DNA of 64,000 nucleotides. Source: Actinomycetota bacterium. Its GTDB lineage: Bacteria > Actinomycetota > Geothermincolia > Geothermincolales > RBG-13-55-18. The notes below the pieces were generated by a model. It was given only the letters and a program-made list of their open reading frames with translations, did no database searches and was not told the origin of the DNA. Within the stretch, counting starts at the first letter, position 1. Each line of letters starts with the position of its first letter. Of the stretch, positions 59,645 to 64,000 are shown in pieces. The position numbers and the translations under genes are program-made. The stretch covers positions 90,126 to 154,125 of the forward strand of contig JBFLWJ010000004.1 of NCBI GenBank assembly GCA_040757835.1. The letters run 5' to 3'.

Positions 59645-60697
59645 ATGAGCACTACCGCCGTTTTCTACGATCCCATCTACATGGAGCACGATACCGGCTA
59701 TGGCCATCCCGAGCGTCCCGAGCGGCTGCAGACGACCATGCAGATGCTCGAGGGGGTAGGGCTTACGGAACAGGTCCGCATCATCTCCCCCCGCGACGCC
59801 AGCGTCGAGGAGATAGGGCTGGTGCATCCCAAGAGCCACATCGAGAAGGTGAAGAGGGTGGCCGAGTCCGGGGGCGGTTGGCTGGATCCCGATACCCACG
59901 TCGGCGCACGTTCCTACGACGCCGCGCTCAAGTCGGCAGGCGCGGTGCTGGAGGGGATGGAACGGATCTTCTCGGGCGACATCGACAACGCCTTCTGCCT
60001 GGTGCGTCCGCCGGGCCATCACGCCACCGCGGAGCGCGGCATGGGGTTCTGCATCTTCAACAACAACGCCATCGCGGCCAGGTTCGCCATACAGGAGTTC
60101 GGCGTATCGAGGGTGTTCATCCTCGACTGGGACGCCCATCACGGCAATGGCCTGCAGGACATCTTCTACGATGACGACAAGGTCCTCTACGTCTCGCTTC
60201 ACCAGTATCCCCATTATCCCGGCACCGGGAGTACCGGCGAGGTGGGGATCGGCGCCGGCGAGGGCTACACGGTCAATTTCCCCCTGCCGGCGCGCAGCGG
60301 GGAGGAGATCTACCTGGCGGCTTTCGACCAGGTGATCTTGCCCATCGCCCGCGCTTACCAGCCGGAGCTGGTGCTCATCTCCGCCGGTTACGACGGCCAC
60401 TTCAGCGACCTGCTCTGTTCAATGCTGCTGCGCGGAAGCTCTTACGCGGAGATGGCCATACGCCTCAAGGAACTGGCCGAGGAGTCCTGCGGCGGCAAGA
60501 TGATGGCGGCGCTCGAGGGCGGATACAACCTCGTGGGCATCGCCATATCCATCACCGACACCATCGCGGTCATGGCGGGCGTGGATATACGTGTCGACGA
60601 GGACATCGACAGCGAGACCATACATCCCTCGTCCCGGAGGGGCATGGAGATCGTGGAGTCCACCCGGGAAGCCCTCTCCGACTATTGGTCGCTCTGA
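59645..60697 (+). CDS. Histone-deacetylase-like amidohydrolase (AcuC/HDAC family)
   Basis: A 350-residue zinc deacetylase. HPERPERLQTTMQML at the start, the catalytic pair in RPPGHHATAERGMGFCIFNN, zinc ligands in ILDWDAHHGNG and SAGYDGHFSD, and the final EGGYNL are complete. Bacterial members deacetylate lysines (for example acetyl-CoA synthetase) or polyamines. GGGGTCCGAC precedes the ATG; the ribosome site is weak. It lies 58 bp after the NlpC/P60 gene. The acyl-CoA ligase gene 2 kb downstream is a conceivable target class (inference). Confidence 0.9.
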   Translation: MSTTAVFYDPIYMEHDTGYGHPERPERLQTTMQMLEGVGLTEQVRIISPRDASVEEIGLVHPKSHIEKVKRVAESGGGWLDPDTHVGARSYDAALKSAGAVLEGMERIFSGDIDNAFCLVRPPGHHATAERGMGFCIFNNNAIAARFAIQEFGVSRVFILDWDAHHGNGLQDIFYDDDKVLYVSLHQYPHYPGTGSTGEVGIGAGEGYTVNFPLPARSGEEIYLAAFDQVILPIARAYQPELVLISAGYDGHFSDLLCSMLLRGSSYAEMAIRLKELAEESCGGKMMAALEGGYNLVGIAISITDTIAVMAGVDIRVDEDIDSETIHPSSRRGMEIVESTREALSDYWSL

Positions 60698-60723
60698 GCA
60701 GTTTTTCCCGCCCGAGGCAATAT

Positions 60724-61313
60724 GTGTTCGGGCTTGAGTGCATATACGGCCCGAGCCTCCAGGTAACGGTCCCGCTCGCAAAGCCTCACGGAGACCGACC
60801 TGGTAGTTCTCGGGCAAGTGGTTGCGCAGATGGGAGCCGCCCGAACACCGCACATCCCCGGGCTGGGGGCAGCGCAGACGATCGCCCAAAGCAACCCAGT
60901 CGAGATCGGGCTGGGGTTTTTGTATAGGCGACACCCGGGCCGTTCAGGCTCTCTATCAGCCACTTCTATGCACGGTATGGTTGCTCCGACCGACCCAGTA
61001 GTTCCTGGGCTGGCAGCAGAGCAGATGCAGGCTCCGACCGACCTGGTAGTTCTCGGGCGAGTGGCAGCGCAGACGGGAGACGCCCGAACACCGCGCGTCC
61101 CCGGGCTGCGGTTTTTGTGTTTGGCCCGGGGCATCATGTGCTCGGGCTTGAGCGCATATGCGGCCCGAGCCTCCAGGTAACGGTCCCGCTCGCAAAGCCT
61201 CACGGAGACCGACCTGGTAGTTCTCGGGCGAGTGGCAGCGCAGACGGGAGACGCCCGAACACCGCGCGTCCCCGGGCTGCGGTTTTTGTATAGGCGACAC
61301 CCGGGCCGATTCC
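60724..61313. repeat. Array of structured, terminator-like DNA repeats
   Basis: No coding gene is credible here. A ~165-bp segment near 60728-60890 recurs at +414 bp (~61142-61300) with high identity. A core beginning GACCGACC and holding GTAGTT occurs at 60793, 60988, 61036 and 61207; the copies 61036-61118 and 61207-61289 are identical over 83 bp. Each long core has a TCGGGCG/CGCCCGA stem (TCGGGC/GCCCGA in the first) and an end such as ACCGC/GCGGT before TTTTTGT, so it looks like a small-RNA unit with its own terminator. Arms differ between copies but still pair. Confidence 0.7.
60893..60921 (+). terminator. Rho-independent terminator inside the repeat array
   Basis: AACCCAG (60893-60899) pairs with CTGGGGTT (60911-60918, one bulge), followed by TTT. 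It may end the HDAC-like transcript or a repeat RNA. The same place in other repeat copies uses different but still pairing arms. Confidence 0.6.
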
Positions 61314-61437
61314 TGATGTTACAAGCCGCAACTATGCCCGGGGGCGCTCTGACCGGCTTCGACAGGGCTTCTGTGGTATATTTAATGTGCTGTAGTGGTG
61401 CTGTGGACCAACGACGAAATGCTGCTGGAGGGTGATT

Positions 61438-62535
61438 ATGGACGTCCAGAATCTGCTGCAATACATGGTCGACAAGCAGGCTTCGGACCTGCACATCAAG
61501 GCGGGCGGCCCTCCATATTTCCGAGTTGACGGACAGCTGGTCAAGCCGGACTTCCCCCGCCTCTCACCCACGGACACCGTGGAAGCGGCCTATGCCCTCA
61601 TGAACGAGAAGCAGGCGAAGAAGTTCGCGGAGCAGAACGAGGTCGATTTCGCCTACAGCATAGCGGGGCTGGGCAGGTTCCGCGCCAACATCTTCAAGCA
61701 GAGGGGAACGGTGGGCATCGCCATCCGGCGGGTCCTGACCACCTCGGTGCCGACCTTCGAGGAATTGGGGCTGCCTCCCGTGCTCCGCCGTCTTGCCATG
61801 GAGAGGCGCGGCCTCATCCTGGTGACCGGCCCTGCGGGTTCCGGCAAGACCACCACCCTGGCGGCGATAATCGACCACATCAACACCACCGAACAGGTGA
61901 ACATCATCACCATCGAGGACCCCATCGAGGTGCTGCACGTGGACAAGAAGAGCATCGTGCACCAGAGAGAGATCGGTACCGACACGGACGGATACGAAGA
62001 CGCACTCAAATACGTCACTCGCCAGGACCCCGACGTCATCCTCATCGGGGAGATGAGGGACCCGGAGACGGTAACGGCGGCCATGAGCGTGGCCATGACC
62101 GGCCACCTCGTCCTCTCCACCTTCCACACCATAGATACCACCGAGACGGTCAACCGCATCATCGATTTCTTCCCGCCTCAACAGCAGAAGCAGATACGCC
62201 TGACCCTGGCCAGCGTGCTCAAGGGGGTCATCTCCCAACGTCTGCTGTCCCTCAAGGACCACAGCGGCCGCGTCCCTGCGGTGGAGGTCTTCGTGATGAC
62301 CGGGCGCATGGCCGAGGCGCTCATCGGCGAGGAGCCGACCACGGTCATGCGGGAGATCATCGCGGAGGGCGAGTTCTATGGCATGCAGACCTTCGACCAG
62401 TCCCTGGTGGACCTGTACAGATATGGCCTGGTGGACTTCAAGACGGCCGTTTCGGCTTCGACCAGCCCGCACGACTTCAGCCTGGCAGTCAAGCAGCTAG
62501 GCCTGGAGGTAGAGGAAGACCTCCTCTCCAAGTAG
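61438..62535 (+). CDS. pilT: Twitching-motility ATPase PilT
   Basis: A 365-residue hexameric ATPase that retracts type IV pili. The N-terminal PAS-like domain has LLQYMVDKQASDLHIKAGGPPYFRVDGQL; then Walker A VTGPAGSGKTTTLAAI, the Asp box IITIEDPIEVLH, Walker B DVILIGEMRDPETVTAAMSVAMTGHLVLSTFHT. The AIRNLIRE-like C-terminal region is replaced by a Met/Glu-rich MREIIAEGEFYGMQTFDQSL. ATG 61438 follows GGAGGG by five bases. No pilin gene is near; the CpaB-like protein belongs to a different pilus type. Confidence 0.9.
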   Translation: MDVQNLLQYMVDKQASDLHIKAGGPPYFRVDGQLVKPDFPRLSPTDTVEAAYALMNEKQAKKFAEQNEVDFAYSIAGLGRFRANIFKQRGTVGIAIRRVLTTSVPTFEELGLPPVLRRLAMERRGLILVTGPAGSGKTTTLAAIIDHINTTEQVNIITIEDPIEVLHVDKKSIVHQREIGTDTDGYEDALKYVTRQDPDVILIGEMRDPETVTAAMSVAMTGHLVLSTFHTIDTTETVNRIIDFFPPQQQKQIRLTLASVLKGVISQRLLSLKDHSGRVPAVEVFVMTGRMAEALIGEEPTTVMREIIAEGEFYGMQTFDQSLVDLYRYGLVDFKTAVSASTSPHDFSLAVKQLGLEVEEDLLSK

Positions 62536-62629
62536 ACCAGCGGCCGCATCCCGCCCGGCCATGAGTTCAAAGACCCCGGGGCTCCGCGCCCGGGTCTACG
62601 TAACCGCAAGCAACCAAGGAGGGAGTAGT

Positions 62630-64000
62630 ATGGAAAAGATCTGGCTGGATAACTATCCCGCCGGGGTTCCGAAGGAAGTGGAGCTGCCCGACATCAGCCT
62701 GGGGCAGATGTTGGAGCAGTCTGCGGCGAAATATCCCGGCAACGTGGCCGTGGTCTTCATAAACAACAAGATCACCTACGCCCAGCTTGACGAGATGGCC
62801 AACCGTTTCGCCAGCGTGCTCGAGAAACTGGGGGTGCGAAAGGGCGACCGCGTCGCCCTGCACATGCCCAACACCCCCCAGCTGGTCTTCGCCTACTACG
62901 GCACGGTGAAGCTGGGCGCGGTAGCGGTGATGTTCAACCCGCTGTACTCCCCGCGCGAGATAGAACACCAGCTGCGTGACTCGGGCGCGAAGGTCATGCT
63001 CATCCTCGACCTGATGTGGCCCATGGTCAAGGCCGCACTGGAGGGCGCGAAACCCGACCACCTCATAGTCACCCACGTCAAGGATTACCTCAAGTTCCCA
63101 CTCAACCTGCTACAGCCCATCAAGGCGAAGAAGGAGGGGACCTTCGTCGAGGTGGACATGGACGCGTCGTCACATGGCCTGGAGGGGATGCACGAACTGA
63201 GGGAGATGATGGCGCAGGCATCGACCCGGAGGCCCGCGGTGGAGATCGACCCGGCGGAGGACCTGGCGGTGTTCCAGTACACCGGGGGCACCACCGGCGT
63301 CTCCAAGGGCGCCATGCTCACCCACCGCAACCTGGTCTCCAACGTTCACCAGTGCCTGGCGTGGTTCCCCGACGTCAAGCTGGGCAAGGAGGTCATCCTC
63401 TGCACCCTGCCGTTTTTCCACTCCTACGGTATGACCGTGGACATGAACTTCGGTGTCCTCTCCGGCTCTTCCCTGGTGCTCATACCCAACCCGCGTGACC
63501 TGCATATGGTGCTCAAGGCCATCGTCAAGCACCGGCCTACGCTCTTCCCGGGAGTCCCGGCCATGTATATAGCCCTCATCAACAACCCCGACGTCCAGAG
63601 CGGGAAGATGGACGTGACCTCCATCCGCGCCTGCCTCTCCGGTGCCGCGCCGCTGCCGGTGGAGGTGCAGCAGGAGTTCGAGCGGCTCACCGGGGGCAAA
63701 CTGGTGGAGGGTTACGGCCTGTCGGAGTCTAGCCCGGTCACCCATGCCAACCCCCTGGAGGGGATACGCAAGGCGGGAAGCATCGGCATGCCGGTCCCCA
63801 ACACCGAGGTTAAGATAGTCGATGTCGAGGACCGCACGAAGGAACTGCCCCCGGGCGAGATCGGAGAGCTGGCCGTCAAGGGCCCACAGGTGATGAAGGG
63901 ATACTGGAACATGCCCGAGGAGACCGAGAACGTCATGGACGGGGAGGGCTGGCTGTACACCGGCGATATCGCCAGCGTCGATGACGCGGGGTTCTTCTAT
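62630..64000 (+). CDS. Long-chain acyl-CoA ligase (FadD-like), C-terminus beyond the window
   Basis: 457 codons are visible; the frame is open to the right edge. The AMP-binding motif YTGGTTGVSKGAMLTHRNL, PFFHSYGMTV, the GYGLSESSPVTHANP motif and YTGDIASVDDAGFFY are intact. It adenylates a fatty acid and transfers it to CoA. It may need a further ~80-100 residues to complete the C-terminal domain. AAGGAGGGAG precedes the ATG at 62630. It starts ~95 bp after pilT, so co-transcription is possible. Confidence 0.9.
   Translation, partial: MEKIWLDNYPAGVPKEVELPDISLGQMLEQSAAKYPGNVAVVFINNKITYAQLDEMANRFASVLEKLGVRKGDRVALHMPNTPQLVFAYYGTVKLGAVAVMFNPLYSPREIEHQLRDSGAKVMLILDLMWPMVKAALEGAKPDHLIVTHVKDYLKFPLNLLQPIKAKKEGTFVEVDMDASSHGLEGMHELREMMAQASTRRPAVEIDPAEDLAVFQYTGGTTGVSKGAMLTHRNLVSNVHQCLAWFPDVKLGKEVILCTLPFFHSYGMTVDMNFGVLSGSSLVLIPNPRDLHMVLKAIVKHRPTLFPGVPAMYIALINNPDVQSGKMDVTSIRACLSGAAPLPVEVQQEFERLTGGKLVEGYGLSESSPVTHANPLEGIRKAGSIGMPVPNTEVKIVDVEDRTKELPPGEIGELAVKGPQVMKGYWNMPEETENVMDGEGWLYTGDIASVDDAGFFY

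Noticed and set aside
60724..61313. CRISPR array
   Set aside because: The spacing between cores is irregular (195, 48 and 171 bp), the repeated part is far longer than a CRISPR repeat, spacers are not unique and no cas gene is present.
60682..61494. Leftward 270-residue open frame across the repeat array
   Set aside because: It consists of the DNA repeats read through, has repeated Arg/Pro/Ser-rich composition, no ribosome site and no domain; the units carry hairpins and T-runs instead.

Overview
The window is GC-rich with strongly G/C-ending codons, ordinary bacterial operons and four tRNA genes that all encode their CCA end. Tungsten/molybdenum aldehyde:ferredoxin oxidoreductases, corrinoid methyl-transfer proteins, a C_GCAxxG_C_C redox protein, PadR/GntR/Rrf2 regulators, a PP2C-STAS switch, PilT and a CpaB-like protein together suggest an anaerobic, probably deep-branching actinobacterial lineage. 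This taxonomic call is an inference from gene content, not from a marker gene. No rRNA, CRISPR array, insertion sequence or prophage was seen.

Layout. 1-0.8 kb: 5' part of a secreted protein built of 55-residue repeats. 1.3-5.4 kb: SHOCT protein, then a PadR-headed operon with a permease split into two genes and an ABC-2 exporter. 5.4-11 kb: FMN protein, ROK kinase, C_GCAxxG_C_C protein, tRNA-Ser(GGA), tRNA-Arg(ACG), HEAT-repeat protein, FAD oxidase. 10.8-15.1 kb: a CobW-like GTPase gene divergent from a GntR regulator, two corrinoid proteins and a UroD/MtaA-type methyltransferase, with a 20-bp perfect palindrome between the divergent genes. 15.2-17.5 kb: small unknown protein and a tandem pair of HAMP membrane proteins. 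17.7-20.3 kb: ferredoxin, AOR, TadA. 20.5-22.7 kb: lipoprotein, tRNA-Ser(CGA) followed by gene debris, and an internally duplicated CxxC protein. 22.7-26.4 kb: cysK-iscS-rrf2-nadA. 26.6-32.6 kb: two-component system, lipoprotein, MacB-like ABC pair and an HtrA-like protease without PDZ. 32.7-35.1 kb: tRNA-Ser(GCT), SCP2-like protein, receiver protein, MerR-TetR fusion. 35.5-39.2 kb: second AOR with a MoaD-like carrier, and DapA. 39.4-44.2 kb: CrtI-like oxidoreductase behind a structured leader, a GAF-GGDEF cyclase, a CpaB-like protein and an E1-like protein with a leaderless-looking promoter. 44.6-50.4 kb: FabK/nitronate monooxygenase-like flavoprotein, site-2 protease, MtnP, FmdB-type protein, PfkB kinase, PH-SHOCT membrane protein and a 51-residue lysine-rich protein. 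50.5-58.3 kb: PHP phosphatase, PAS/GAF kinase with receiver, ChlI-ChlD-like chelatase, STAS protein and GAF-PP2C-HATPase switch. 58.5-64 kb: NlpC/P60 hydrolase, HDAC-like deacetylase, a 0.6-kb array of hairpin- and terminator-bearing repeats, PilT, and an acyl-CoA ligase cut by the right edge.

How it fits together. The AOR enzymes, ferredoxin, MoaD-like carrier and E1-like protein are consistent with tungstopterin-dependent aldehyde oxidation. The corrinoid cluster looks like a regulated methyl-transfer module whose substrate-specific partner lies outside the window. cysK, iscS and rrf2 form a self-regulated sulfur/Fe-S unit that carries the Fe-S enzyme NadA. The most unusual elements are the structured repeat array at 60.7-61.3 kb, the leader RNA at 39.44-39.6 kb, a four-cysteine insertion in the PP2C phosphatase, the MerR-TetR fusion, the duplicated CxxC protein and the cysteine-poor E1-like protein.
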